NCBI GenBank assembly: GCA_963665705.1 | Contig: OY762448.1 | Coordinates: forward strand, 682,001 to 746,000 | Origin: Saccharicrinis sp963665705 | GTDB lineage: Bacteria; Bacteroidota; Bacteroidia; Bacteroidales; Marinilabiliaceae | Direction: 5' to 3' | DNA length: 64,000 nt | Shown here: piece after piece, positions 52,563 to 61,961 of the stretch | How the letters are laid out: the number at the start of each line of letters is the position of its first letter | Position numbering within the stretch: the first letter of the stretch is position 1 | Made by a program: the position numbers and the translations under genes | The notes under the pieces: model-generated | Seen by the model: only the letters and a program-made list of their open reading frames with translations | Databases searched by the model: none | Told to the model about the DNA's origin: nothing

Positions 52563-54227
52563 ATGGGACAGAAAGTGAAAATTAAATGTATAAATAATAG
52601 TACCTATAAAAAATATTCAAGAGGAGTTACCCTAAAAGATATTGCCGATGATCAGAATATTCGATTAAGAAGTCGTGTTCTGGGAGCTTTGGTAAATAAT
52701 AAGTTACAACAACTGCCTTTTGAAGTTTTTAATCCATTAACAGTTGAATTTATTGATATTACACATCCTGATGGAATGAGGATGTACATTAGGAGTTTAT
52801 CATTTTTGTTGTATTATGCAATAGAGAATATTTTACCTGGTGCCAAATTAAGAGTGGAACATTCTGTATCAAAAGGTGTTTATTGTGAACTTGATGGAAT
52901 AAATGAAATAACAGTCGAAAAGGTTGCTGAAATAGTTGAATTTATGCGTAATGTTGTTCAGCAGAACTTGCCTTTTATTCATCATAAAAAAGAAACCGAA
53001 AAGGTAAAAAAGCTTTTTAATAATAATGGTTTTATAGATAAAGTAGGCCTGTTAGAAAGTAGAGGAGAGTCCTACTCGTCATATTTTCAATTGGCAGATT
53101 CTATTGGATCTTATTATGGACACCTGGTTCCTTCAACAGGATATTTAGAAGTTTTTGATGTAAATAAATACTATAAAGGGATTTTACTTCAAATTCCCAA
53201 ACGTTTTGAACCAGAGGAGGTTGAAGGTTTGATTATTCAGAATAAAATGTTTGAAATATTTCGGGAATATAGTGATTGGAATAAGGTTTTAGATGTAACG
53301 AATATTAATGATCTGAATGCATTACAGGATACAAAAGGAACCGAGCAGCTTATTAAAGTATCTGAAGCTTTACATGAAAAGAAAATTGCTCAAATAGCTG
53401 ATCAAATAGCAGCAAAGAGGGATAGTATAAAAATTATTCTGATCAGTGGTCCTTCGTCTAGTGGCAAAACAACCTTTAGTAAACGATTGTCTATACAATT
53501 GCTGGTTTCAGGATTGTGTCCAAAAACGATTTCTTTGGATGATTATTTTGTTGATAGAGACAATACGCCGAAAGACGAGAATGGAGAGTTCGATTTTGAA
53601 GCACTGGAGGCTCTGGATGTTGAACAGTTTAATCAGGATTTGAGTCGTCTGTTAAAAGGTGAGGAAGTTGAAATTCCAAAATTTTCCTTTGAAAAAGGGC
53701 AACGGTATTACGATGGTTCAAAACTACAGCTTGAGAAAAATCAAATATTAGTAATAGAAGGCATTCATGGATTAAATCCTCAGTTAACCCATTCTATACC
53801 AGATGTTTTTAAGTTTAAGATATATGCTTCAGCTTTAACTTCAATAAATATAGATGATCATAACAGAATACCCACAACAGATAATAGATTAATAAGAAGA
53901 ATTGTTCGGGATTATAGATACCGAAACTATTCAGCAGCAGAGACAATTTCGAGATGGCAGAGTGTTAGGAGAGGTGAGGATAAACATATTTTTCCTTATC
54001 AGGAAGAAGCCGACGTTATGTTTAATACGGCTCTTTTGTATGAGTTTGCAGTTTTAAAACATTATGCCGAACCAATACTTTTAGAAGTTAAAAATATTAA
54101 TCCAGAATATGCTGAGGCAAATAGGTTGTTGTATTTCTTTAGTTATTTCAAACATATAAAGGACGTTAATATTCCGCCAACATCTATTATTAGAGAATTT
54201 TTTGGAGGTAGTAGTTTTAACTATTGA
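52563..54227 (+). CDS. TGS-domain nucleoside (uridine-type) kinase
   Basis: 554 aa. An N-terminal region resembling the threonyl-tRNA synthetase TGS and editing-side fold (about 1-270: YSRGVTLKDIADDQNIRLRS, VEFIDITHPDGMRMYIRSLS) is joined to a uridine-kinase-like P-loop domain (about 285-554): IILISGPSSSGKTTFSKRLS, SLDDYFVDRDNTPKDENGEF, VEIPKFSFEKGQRYYDG, VIEGIHGLNPQLTHSIPD. It likely phosphorylates a nucleoside such as uridine; the exact substrate is not determined. This long two-module architecture is known in Bacteroidetes and Firmicutes. Starts 77 nt after uvrA. Confidence 0.9.
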   Translation: MGQKVKIKCINNSTYKKYSRGVTLKDIADDQNIRLRSRVLGALVNNKLQQLPFEVFNPLTVEFIDITHPDGMRMYIRSLSFLLYYAIENILPGAKLRVEHSVSKGVYCELDGINEITVEKVAEIVEFMRNVVQQNLPFIHHKKETEKVKKLFNNNGFIDKVGLLESRGESYSSYFQLADSIGSYYGHLVPSTGYLEVFDVNKYYKGILLQIPKRFEPEEVEGLIIQNKMFEIFREYSDWNKVLDVTNINDLNALQDTKGTEQLIKVSEALHEKKIAQIADQIAAKRDSIKIILISGPSSSGKTTFSKRLSIQLLVSGLCPKTISLDDYFVDRDNTPKDENGEFDFEALEALDVEQFNQDLSRLLKGEEVEIPKFSFEKGQRYYDGSKLQLEKNQILVIEGIHGLNPQLTHSIPDVFKFKIYASALTSINIDDHNRIPTTDNRLIRRIVRDYRYRNYSAAETISRWQSVRRGEDKHIFPYQEEADVMFNTALLYEFAVLKHYAEPILLEVKNINPEYAEANRLLYFFSYFKHIKDVNIPPTSIIREFFGGSSFNY

Positions 54228-54277
54228 TGAAATTATAAATTAGATATCACAACATTTTTTCTTATATTACTTTAAAA

Positions 54278-56179
54278 TTGTGTGGTGTGTCTGGATCTAG
54301 AATAACTATAAATTATTTATTGGGGATTGTTTTTTTGTTTTCCTTTTGCAATGATATGTTTGCTGTTAAAAAGGAACACAAAAAAATACTCATAATCAAT
54401 TCTTATCATATTGGTTATTCCTGGGCTGATGAAGTAACTAAAGGTATAAAAATGAAGTTAGATTCTGCTGATGAGGTAGATTACTTTATGGAGTTTATGG
54501 ATACCAAAAGGGTTTTCACAGACAGTACGTTTAATTATTTCTACTGTTATCTAACTAATAAATATCCAAAAAATAATTTTGATGCTATTAAAGCGTTGGA
54601 TAATAATGCTGTTGATTTTTATTTCACATATATTGATTCTGCTTTATTTAAAGATAAGCCTTTTGTTTTTGGAGGAATTGCAGATACTAAAAGATATCCG
54701 TTCGAGCGCATTGGTGCTTATGGAGTAGCTGAATTTAATAGCTTCCCATTACTTTTTTATACCATGCATCGGTTTTTTCCAAAGAGGAATAATGTAGTTG
54801 TGTATTTGGATAGTACCTCTACTTCTCAATCATATAAATCTTTACTAATACGATATGAGGAAGAACATTCAAAACCTCATTTTAAAATTATTGAGAATAT
54901 TCCAAATGATTCAATAAAATATCATATCACTACATTGCCTGAAGATGTTATGGTTTATCTTTTTGATATGAACTATAATGCTGATGCATATAGACCGTAT
55001 GACGCATACCTAAGTGAATTATCTGATTCTTCTAATATTCCGATATTTTCAAGTAAGTTTGATACTATTAAGGGGATTGTGGGTGGTGAGATGAATTACG
55101 GTAAAAAACATGGGGAAATTGCAGCGCAAATTGCACTTAAGGTTTTACATAAGGAATATATACCACAAAAGATTATATATCCTGAACCCATTTTATGTTT
55201 TAATGAAAAGGAATTAAAAAAATATAAAATACAGGAATCTTTATTACCTAGAAATTCTATTGTTATAAATAAAAAACAATCTTTTTTTAAAACTTATGGT
55301 CAGCTATTTCTGGTAAATGCAATTTTGATATTTTTTGTTTTGCTGGTTGTAGCTGCATTAATTAAGAGTAATCAGAAACTTAAAAAGTTTAAAGACGTAT
55401 TGCAGGATGCAAAGAATAAGGCGATTCAGTCAGAGACTGTAAAAACTGCTTTAATTGCTAATATATCACATGAATTAAGAACTCCGTTAAACTCAATAAT
55501 TGGCTTTACCGATGTTTTACAAGACGCCAATAAAGATGAAGAATTAACAGATTATATTAAGTATGTTAATGATAGTTCCAGGCTTTTAGAAAACTTGGTA
55601 AATGAACTGCTTGATTTATCATTAATTGATTCAAATGAAATAAAATTAAATTTTAGTGAAGTGTATTTACCTGAATTGTTAGATCATTTGGTTCAGCAGA
55701 ATACAATACAAATAGATCATCAGAGAAAACCTAAATTAGGTATTAGGATAAGTAACTCTGAAAATGAGCCTCAAACGATTTATACTGATAAGCTGAGACT
55801 GAATCAGGTTTTACAAAATCTGATTGGAAATTCAATTAAATATTCATTTTCCGGTACTATTTCCGTTGGCTATCATTTGCTTACACAACCAGAGGTGAAA
55901 GAGCATTTACCAGATAATGATAGTTTAACTCATGATTATTACTTTATGTTTTTTGTTAAGGATTATGGAATTGGAATTCCCAAGGACTTAAGAAGTTTTG
56001 TTTTTGAACGATTCCGTAGAATTGATCAAGTATATGATAGTCTGCATGGGGGAGTTGGACTGGGTTTAAGTATATCAAAAGCTATTGTGCAAATTATGGA
56101 GGGAGATATGTGGTTTACAAGTGTGGAAAAGAAAGGATCTACCTTTTATTTTGTAATACCTCATATAAATAAATTGTAG
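54278..56179 (+). CDS. Hybrid-free sensor histidine kinase with periplasmic ABC-substrate-binding-type domain
   Basis: 633 aa, two-component sensor. N-terminal signal/anchor (YLLGIVFLFSFCNDMFA), then a periplasmic domain (about 35-320) of the ABC_sub_bind type, starting KKILIINSYHIGYSWADEVT, a fold related to sugar/amine-binding receptors; ligand unknown. A membrane segment (NAILIFFVLLVVAALIKSNQ) leads to the kinase: H-box ANISHELRTPLNSIIGFTDV (phosphorylated His398), N-box NLIGNSIKYSFSG, G1 VKDYGIGIPKDL, F-box FVFERFRRID, G2 GGVGLGLSISKAIVQIM. No receiver or response regulator gene is adjacent. Start is uncertain (TTG at 54278 or GTG at 54287); no ATG fits before the signal. Confidence 0.9.
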   Translation: MCGVSGSRITINYLLGIVFLFSFCNDMFAVKKEHKKILIINSYHIGYSWADEVTKGIKMKLDSADEVDYFMEFMDTKRVFTDSTFNYFYCYLTNKYPKNNFDAIKALDNNAVDFYFTYIDSALFKDKPFVFGGIADTKRYPFERIGAYGVAEFNSFPLLFYTMHRFFPKRNNVVVYLDSTSTSQSYKSLLIRYEEEHSKPHFKIIENIPNDSIKYHITTLPEDVMVYLFDMNYNADAYRPYDAYLSELSDSSNIPIFSSKFDTIKGIVGGEMNYGKKHGEIAAQIALKVLHKEYIPQKIIYPEPILCFNEKELKKYKIQESLLPRNSIVINKKQSFFKTYGQLFLVNAILIFFVLLVVAALIKSNQKLKKFKDVLQDAKNKAIQSETVKTALIANISHELRTPLNSIIGFTDVLQDANKDEELTDYIKYVNDSSRLLENLVNELLDLSLIDSNEIKLNFSEVYLPELLDHLVQQNTIQIDHQRKPKLGIRISNSENEPQTIYTDKLRLNQVLQNLIGNSIKYSFSGTISVGYHLLTQPEVKEHLPDNDSLTHDYYFMFFVKDYGIGIPKDLRSFVFERFRRIDQVYDSLHGGVGLGLSISKAIVQIMEGDMWFTSVEKKGSTFYFVIPHINKL

Positions 56180-56666
56180 AAGTTATCAATAATAAAATGA
56201 TTGTAGGATTGGGCTTAATGTTTTTGATTTTTATTTAGCATGGTAAATTAATCAATAATATGCACAGTTTGTATTTCCATTTATAGTTCTTCCAATAATT
56301 CTAGTTGTTATAAAAAAGGGAGTTCTTTTAGATATGATTTTTTTGATTCAGAACGCCTATAAATAGTGAGATGCAACTGAAAATAATGATAAAATAACGA
56401 ACTCTTTTAATTGATTTTTAGGTGGAATTTTGCTGTTTATACGTGGAACAAAAATTGTTTCGCATAAAATACCGATCAACATTCTTAAATTGTTCAAGCT
56501 ATCTCGCAAGCGCTGCAAAATTTGCATTGTACCTCAGCTTTTTATGTCAATCTGAGCTCTTTAATTTTAATCGAACTCGGGTTAATAGTAATATTTACTA
56601 ACAAAATCTTTAATTCTTCATTAAACTCACTATTTTTGTTACTTATACAATTCTTAAAGCCTGAAG
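56180..56666. other. Intergenic region before the exonuclease gene
   Basis: No coding region is supported. TATTTTTG at 56631-56638 is a probable -7 box for the exonuclease gene, 28 nt ahead of its start. The rest contains AT-rich sequence without recognised structure. Confidence 0.35.
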
Positions 56667-57377
56667 ATGAACAACTACATTCTTTTCTTAGATACCGAAA
56701 CTTCTGATAAACCTAAGCATTGGAATGCTTCAACAGGTGAGGTTGAGCAGTGGCCATATATATTACAAATAGCATGGACGGTATGTGAAAAATCAGGAGA
56801 AACAGTTTTAACTAAAGATTTTTATATAAATCCAGGTGATATTGAAATGGGAGAGGAATCGATGAAAGTTCACGGTATTACACTGGATTTCCTTAAAAAA
56901 AATGGTATTAAACGTCAACAAGTGTTACAAAAATTAAGTGATGACCTTAATAAATATAATCCTCTTGTAGTGGGTCATTTCTTAAAGTTTGATATTAAAA
57001 TGTTAGAGGTTGGATTTAACCGGGCAGGTATAAAACAAAGCTTTGTAAAAAGACCAAAGTTTTGTACAATGTTTTTTACTCGGAGTATTTTTCTTGGTGC
57101 AAACAACAGATTATTAAGGCTTAATGAACTTTATAAGTCTTTGTTTGGTGAGGAGTTTAAAAACCAGCATAACGCTTTGTATGATGCTTTGGCTGCAAAG
57201 GACTGCTTTTTTAAATTATTAAATCAGGGAAAAATTAAGGATAAAGAGTTCGATATACAAGCAAAATACTTTGATGAGTTTGCTAAATCATGGGTGTTAA
57301 AAAAAGTTGTAATCCCATTTCTAGTTCTAGTATTTGTCATATTTGTAGTTTATTTTTTAATAATGTATGCGGGTTAA
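56667..57377 (+). CDS. DEDDh 3'-5' exonuclease with C-terminal membrane segment
   Basis: 236 aa. DnaQ-like exonuclease domain: Exo I NNYILFLDTETSDKPKHWNA (Asp, Glu), Exo II VGHFLKFDIKMLEVGFNRAG (Asp), Exo III HNALYDALAAKDCFFKLL (His, Asp). A C-terminal hydrophobic helix (VVIPFLVLVFVIFVVYFLIM) would tether it to the membrane, unusual for a DnaQ-type protein. Followed after 21 nt by the DUF294 protein gene; this exonuclease/DUF294 pair is conserved in several proteobacteria too. Confidence 0.88.
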   Translation: MNNYILFLDTETSDKPKHWNASTGEVEQWPYILQIAWTVCEKSGETVLTKDFYINPGDIEMGEESMKVHGITLDFLKKNGIKRQQVLQKLSDDLNKYNPLVVGHFLKFDIKMLEVGFNRAGIKQSFVKRPKFCTMFFTRSIFLGANNRLLRLNELYKSLFGEEFKNQHNALYDALAAKDCFFKLLNQGKIKDKEFDIQAKYFDEFAKSWVLKKVVIPFLVLVFVIFVVYFLIMYAG

Positions 57378-57398
57378 TAACTTTTTATTTAGTGTGAG

Positions 57399-59300
57399 AT
57401 GATAAACAGAAAAGAGATCCTTAAAAATGTTGCTCCATTTACAATTCTTCCGGAGGAAGTATTAGAAGAGGTTTCAAATATGATGAAACATCGGGTTTTT
57501 AAGAATAAAGAAACTGTTTATGTTCAAGATGAAACACCTCTTAATACAATAGATGTTATTGTAAAAGGAGCATACAATGCCTATTTCTATGATTCAAATA
57601 ATGAAGTTCGATTAGAAGAGTTATATGCTGAGGCAGATATTTATGGAGGTAGTTCTGTATTATTAAATAAGCATAATTCAATTCGTACTGTAATTTCAAA
57701 AGAAAATACAGAGATTTTAACTTTAGATAAGGATGAGTTTAAAGCACTCTGCCGAAGTTATAATAAGTTCTTTCAACATTTTACCATACAATTTGGCAAT
57801 AAGATGCTTAATGATGAGTATGCTCATTTTGTAAAGCGTAATACTACATTTGAAGAGAACTTTATGGATGCGGATATTATTTTTACACGTAAAATAAGTT
57901 CTATAACTCCCCGCCTACTTGTTACATGTGAACCCTATACTCCAATTAGTGATGTTGCAGCACTAATGTCGGATAAACAGGTTAATTGTGTTTATATAAA
58001 AGAACATGAAAAATTAATTGCTTTTGTATCAAAAGATATTCTTATAAAGGAAGCATTGGCCTTGGGTAAAAATGTTGATACACCCATAATGGAGGTAGCT
58101 CATAAAGATATTATTTGCATTCAGAAAGAAGCATTGGTGTATGAAGCATTACTGGCCTTATTTCCTTCAAAGCAAGAATATATATTGATACAGGATGGAA
58201 ATGAAAGTCTTGGCTATCTTAGTCGCTACAGGTTATTGACAGAGCATGCTCAATCACCACTTGTTTTTATTCAATCAGTTAAATTATCCAACACTATTCT
58301 TGATTTAAAAGAAAAGTGGGCTAGAGTACCGGAAATGATATCGCTGATGATTGGTAGGGGTGTTAATGCTGAAATTGTTAATAGAATTGTAACAACAATT
58401 GCAGATGAAATATTGCTTAGAATAATTGATGGGGTGCAGAAAGAAATGGGGCCGGCTCCTGCCAAATATTGTTTTATGGTAATTGGTAGTGAGGCAAGAC
58501 AGGAACAAACTTTAGCAACAGATCAGGATAATGCCATTATTTATGAAGACAAAGCTAATGAGCAAAGAGAATTAGTACGCGAGTATTTCCTTGATTTTGC
58601 AGATCGTATTTCAACAAGATTGAATGATGTTGGGTTCAAATTTTGCACTGGAGGATTTATGGCTAAAAATCCGAAATGGTGTCATTCACTATCGCATTGG
58701 AAAAGAAACTATGATACGTGGATTAATGAAGCTGCTCCGGATACCGTTACCAAATTTTCTACATTTTTTGATTGTAGATTTGTATATGGAGAAAAATTAC
58801 TGTTTGATGAATTATATGAGCACATGATAAATTGTATTGATAAAACATCATCAAAGTTCTTAATGAATTTAGTAACAAATGCATTACATTATGAAGCTCC
58901 TCTTACATTATTTAATAATATTAAGACTTTTTCTAAAGATGAACGTAAAGTCTTTAATATTAAAAAAGCTATGACTCCAATAGTAGATATGATGCGCATG
59001 TATTCACTAAAAAATAAAATTTTAGTGGCCAATACTGGTAAAAGAATGCAAGCTTTGTTAGAGGCTGATCATATAAATGAAGTAAAATATAAAGAAGTAC
59101 GACATGCTTATTATTATTTAATGGGAGTCAGATTGAAAAGTCAATCTTCTGAAATATTAAATGATTTTAAAGAAGCCTCAAATTTTATTGAACCGAAAAA
59201 ATTAACCCATGTAGAACAAGCTACCTTAAAAGAGATTTTTAAGTTTATCAAAGATCTTCAGTGGGGTATTAAAATGAGTTTTAATAAGCCAGGGTACTAA
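57399..59300 (+). CDS. DUF294 nucleotidyltransferase-like signalling protein (cNMP-CBS-NT)
   Basis: 633 aa. Order: cyclic-nucleotide-type sensor (about 1-140: FKNKETVYVQDETPLNTIDV), a tandem CBS domain (about 170-285: PYTPISDVAALMSDKQVNCV, SKQEYILIQDGNESLGYLSR), then a DUF294 nucleotidyltransferase-like core with GSEARQEQTLATDQDNAIIY, and a helical C-terminal part. DUF294 proteins resemble GlnD-type uridylyltransferases. Effector and target are unknown. Co-transcribed with the exonuclease at 56667. Confidence 0.9.
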   Translation: MINRKEILKNVAPFTILPEEVLEEVSNMMKHRVFKNKETVYVQDETPLNTIDVIVKGAYNAYFYDSNNEVRLEELYAEADIYGGSSVLLNKHNSIRTVISKENTEILTLDKDEFKALCRSYNKFFQHFTIQFGNKMLNDEYAHFVKRNTTFEENFMDADIIFTRKISSITPRLLVTCEPYTPISDVAALMSDKQVNCVYIKEHEKLIAFVSKDILIKEALALGKNVDTPIMEVAHKDIICIQKEALVYEALLALFPSKQEYILIQDGNESLGYLSRYRLLTEHAQSPLVFIQSVKLSNTILDLKEKWARVPEMISLMIGRGVNAEIVNRIVTTIADEILLRIIDGVQKEMGPAPAKYCFMVIGSEARQEQTLATDQDNAIIYEDKANEQRELVREYFLDFADRISTRLNDVGFKFCTGGFMAKNPKWCHSLSHWKRNYDTWINEAAPDTVTKFSTFFDCRFVYGEKLLFDELYEHMINCIDKTSSKFLMNLVTNALHYEAPLTLFNNIKTFSKDERKVFNIKKAMTPIVDMMRMYSLKNKILVANTGKRMQALLEADHINEVKYKEVRHAYYYLMGVRLKSQSSEILNDFKEASNFIEPKKLTHVEQATLKEIFKFIKDLQWGIKMSFNKPGY

Positions 59301-59354
59301 ATTTAAAAGTTTTTTTATTTTCGAAGTTTTAAACCAATCTTATTGATAAATAAA

Positions 59355-59873
59355 ATGAAATTAAATTTAGCTCTAACTATAACACTTCTTATTACACTTG
59401 GGGCCTGTTCAATCCCTAAAAAAGTAACTGTAAATTCAGCTAATTTAAAAGATGCAGCCAAGGATTTTTCTTTATCCATAATCAAATCATATTTCAATGA
59501 AGATTGTTATATGGTTTATACATCTGTGAGTGATTCTATTTTACTTTTAGATGGAGATGGAATAATTGCAAAGAAAGGAAAAGAAGATAAGATTTGTCAA
59601 TCATTAAAGAAAGCTGTTAGAGATAAAGAAAAGTCATTTCAAGATTATCTTGTGTTTTATAATGTTGAGATTCTTACTCCTAACGAAATATATGTAAGGT
59701 TCAATAGACCCTTACCAGAATACTATAAACTAACAGAGTCAGATTTCTTTTTTCTTGGTTATGAATTAAAAAAAGGAAAAGATCATGCTGATAATTTTAT
59801 TTGGGATGATATGTTTGTTTTTATGGTAAGGAAAGAAAATGGTGTTTGGAAAATAAAAGGAGTAACTGGTTAA
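59355..59873 (+). CDS. Small unknown lipoprotein
   Basis: 172 aa. Lipoprotein signal LALTITLLITLGACSIPKK (lipobox cysteine about 18). The mature part has no recognised family: helical/charged early section (AAKDFSLSIIKSYFNEDCYM) then beta-rich (YLVFYNVEILTPNEIYVRFN, NFIWDDMFVFMVRKENGVWK), resembling NTF2-like small periplasmic proteins with the ending VWKIKGVTG. ATG at 59355 is preferred to a TTG at 59343. It follows the DUF294 gene by 54 nt. Confidence 0.7.
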   Translation: MKLNLALTITLLITLGACSIPKKVTVNSANLKDAAKDFSLSIIKSYFNEDCYMVYTSVSDSILLLDGDGIIAKKGKEDKICQSLKKAVRDKEKSFQDYLVFYNVEILTPNEIYVRFNRPLPEYYKLTESDFFFLGYELKKGKDHADNFIWDDMFVFMVRKENGVWKIKGVTG

Positions 59874-59968
59874 GACTATGTGTTAAAAATGCAATTAGTT
59901 ATAGGTATAAAATTTGGAATTGTATTTCATATGAGCTAAAAAATATAAATGTTTAGCTCTTTAAATAT

Positions 59969-60002
59969 TAAAGGGGTTGTAAAATATTTTACAACCCCTT
60001 TA
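59969..60002. terminator. Bidirectional terminator between the lipoprotein and lpdA
   Basis: Perfect palindrome of 17-bp arms (TAAAGGGGTTGTAAAAT and its inverse), A/T-rich on both sides. It lies between two converging genes, 95 nt after the lipoprotein stop and 19 nt after the lpdA stop. Confidence 0.88.
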
Positions 60003-60021
60003 TATTTTGAGAGTTATCTGT

Positions 60022-61413
60022 TTAAATATGAATTACTTCATCATAGGCCGCCGCAGCAGCTTCCATAATAGCTTCTGACATGGTTGGATGAGGGTGAATT
60101 GATTTAATTAATTCATGCCCTGTTGTTTCCAATTTTTTAGCAACAACTAATTCTGCAATCATTTCTGTTACGTTTGCTCCAATTAAGTGAGCACCCAATA
60201 ATTCACCATATTTAGCATCAAAAATAAGTTTTACAAAACCATCTTTATGTCCTGCAGCACTGGCTTTACCTGAAGCAGAAAATGGGAATTTACCAATTTT
60301 TAATTCGTATCCAGCTTCTTTGGCTGCCTTTTCAGTCATTCCAACAGAGGCTACTTCTGGTGAAGTATAAGTACATCCGGGTATATTTCCATAATTTATT
60401 GGCTCAGGTGAATGTCCTGCAATTTTTTCCACACATAAGATTGCTTCTGCAGATGCAACATGGGCAAGAGCCTGTCCTGGAACAATATCTCCAATGGCAT
60501 AAACTCCCTCAACTGATGTTTTATAGAATTCATCGACTTTAACTTTACCTTTTTCAACAACTACCCCTACTTCTTCAAGCCCGATTCCTTCAAGGTTTGG
60601 AGTAATTCCAACAGCCGATAAAATTACATCAGCCTCATGTGTTTCCTCACCTTTTTTTGTTTTAATAACAGCTTTAACTTTATCACCAGTTGTATCAACA
60701 CTCAAAACCTCAGATGATGCCATTACATTAATACCGGCTTTTTTAAATGAACGTCCTAGTTGTTTCGAAACTTCTTCATCTTCTAAAGGAACTATATTTG
60801 GTAAGTATTCAACTAAAGTAACTTTTGTACCAATTGAATTATAAAAATAAGCAAACTCGCTACCAATAGCACCTGAGCCAACTACAATCATTGATTCAGG
60901 TTGTTTTTCAAGAGTAAGTGCTTTTCTGTAACCGATAACTTTTACACCATCCTGAGGTAAGTTTGGCAGCTCTCTACTTCTGGCTCCTGTTGCTAAAAGG
61001 ATATGATTTGCAGAAACTTGCTCTGTACTTCCATCTTCTTTTTTAACCTCAATAGTTTTGTTATTTACTAACTTTCCAAAACCATTGATCACATCAATTT
61101 TATTTTTTTTAAATAAAAACTGAATACCTTTGCTCATTCCATCGGCTACACCGCGACTTCTTTGAACCATAGCTCCAAAATCTGCTTCAGCTTGGCCATC
61201 AATTTTTATTCCATACGACTCGGCATGTTGCAGATATTCAAAAACAGATGCGCTTTTTAACAAAGATTTGGTTGGGATACAGCCCCAATTTAGACAAATA
61301 CCTCCAAGTTCTGCTTTTTCAATAACTGCTACTTTTAAACCTAATTGTGAAGCTCTTATGGCTCCAACATATCCTCCGGGACCGCTACCCAGAACAACTA
61401 AATCGTATTGCAT
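60022..61413 (-). CDS. lpdA: Dihydrolipoyl dehydrogenase (E3)
   Basis: 463 aa FAD/NAD-dependent flavoprotein, oxidising dihydrolipoamide for 2-oxoacid dehydrogenases or the glycine cleavage system. Motifs: FAD loop DLVVLGSGPGGYVGAI, redox disulfide Cys40-Cys45 (GGICLNWGCIPTKSLL), NAD loop IVVGSGAIGSEFAYFYNSIG, YAIGDIVPGQALAHVASAEA, and the active-site His-Glu in SIHPHPTMSEAIMEAAA. No E1/E2 or gcv genes flank it; a role with GcvP (13367) is possible. A palindrome GATAACA-A-TGTTATC (61464-61478) 50 nt upstream of the start could be an operator. Confidence 0.96.
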   Translation of the reverse strand: MQYDLVVLGSGPGGYVGAIRASQLGLKVAVIEKAELGGICLNWGCIPTKSLLKSASVFEYLQHAESYGIKIDGQAEADFGAMVQRSRGVADGMSKGIQFLFKKNKIDVINGFGKLVNNKTIEVKKEDGSTEQVSANHILLATGARSRELPNLPQDGVKVIGYRKALTLEKQPESMIVVGSGAIGSEFAYFYNSIGTKVTLVEYLPNIVPLEDEEVSKQLGRSFKKAGINVMASSEVLSVDTTGDKVKAVIKTKKGEETHEADVILSAVGITPNLEGIGLEEVGVVVEKGKVKVDEFYKTSVEGVYAIGDIVPGQALAHVASAEAILCVEKIAGHSPEPINYGNIPGCTYTSPEVASVGMTEKAAKEAGYELKIGKFPFSASGKASAAGHKDGFVKLIFDAKYGELLGAHLIGANVTEMIAELVVAKKLETTGHELIKSIHPHPTMSEAIMEAAAAAYDEVIHI

Positions 61414-61961
61414 ATCTTATATCTATTTTTTAGTTACACTCTAATTTAATGTTATTGCAATTAGATAACAATGTTATCATTAAAAGGTTGGAATAAAATG
61501 ATATTTTTTATTTTTAATTAAAAAATATTACATCTAAACTACAATTTTATATAGTTTCTGTTTATAAACTATTGGTTATCGTTAATTTTAATACTAAAAT
61601 AGGGTAATTGGATATATGCAATGGATTATAAATGTAATGATGATTTCTTTGATGAAAATACTAATCGCAAATTTGAGGTAACATTTCAGAATAATATTCG
61701 TTTAGAGTACCAATTCATATTTATATAGGTACGTTAACAACTTGTTAATGCTTTAATTTTATAATTAAAGAATCATATGTTTTATTAGTTTTGTGTAACA
61801 ATTTTGGATATAACTTTAATTTAGGACAAAATAATTCTATGGCAAAATGAATTGAGCAATAAGTTCAATAGTCTTATTATTAGACTAATATTGAGTTTTG
61901 TTGTGAGGTTTTCCCTAATACTGGGACATGCTATCTGACAAATGAAAGAAAATTTAAACAA
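61414..61961. other. Divergent intergenic region between lpdA and the DUF1573 gene
   Basis: No gene is supported. Contains the palindrome GATAACA-A-TGTTATC (61464-61478) near lpdA, and a TAGTTTTG box (61786-61793), a possible -7 element for the DUF1573 gene 168 nt away, which would leave a long leader. No other structure was recognised. Confidence 0.4.

Noticed and set aside
58271..58508. Minus-strand frames in the DUF294 gene
   Set aside because: Antisense to a gene with clear domain motifs.
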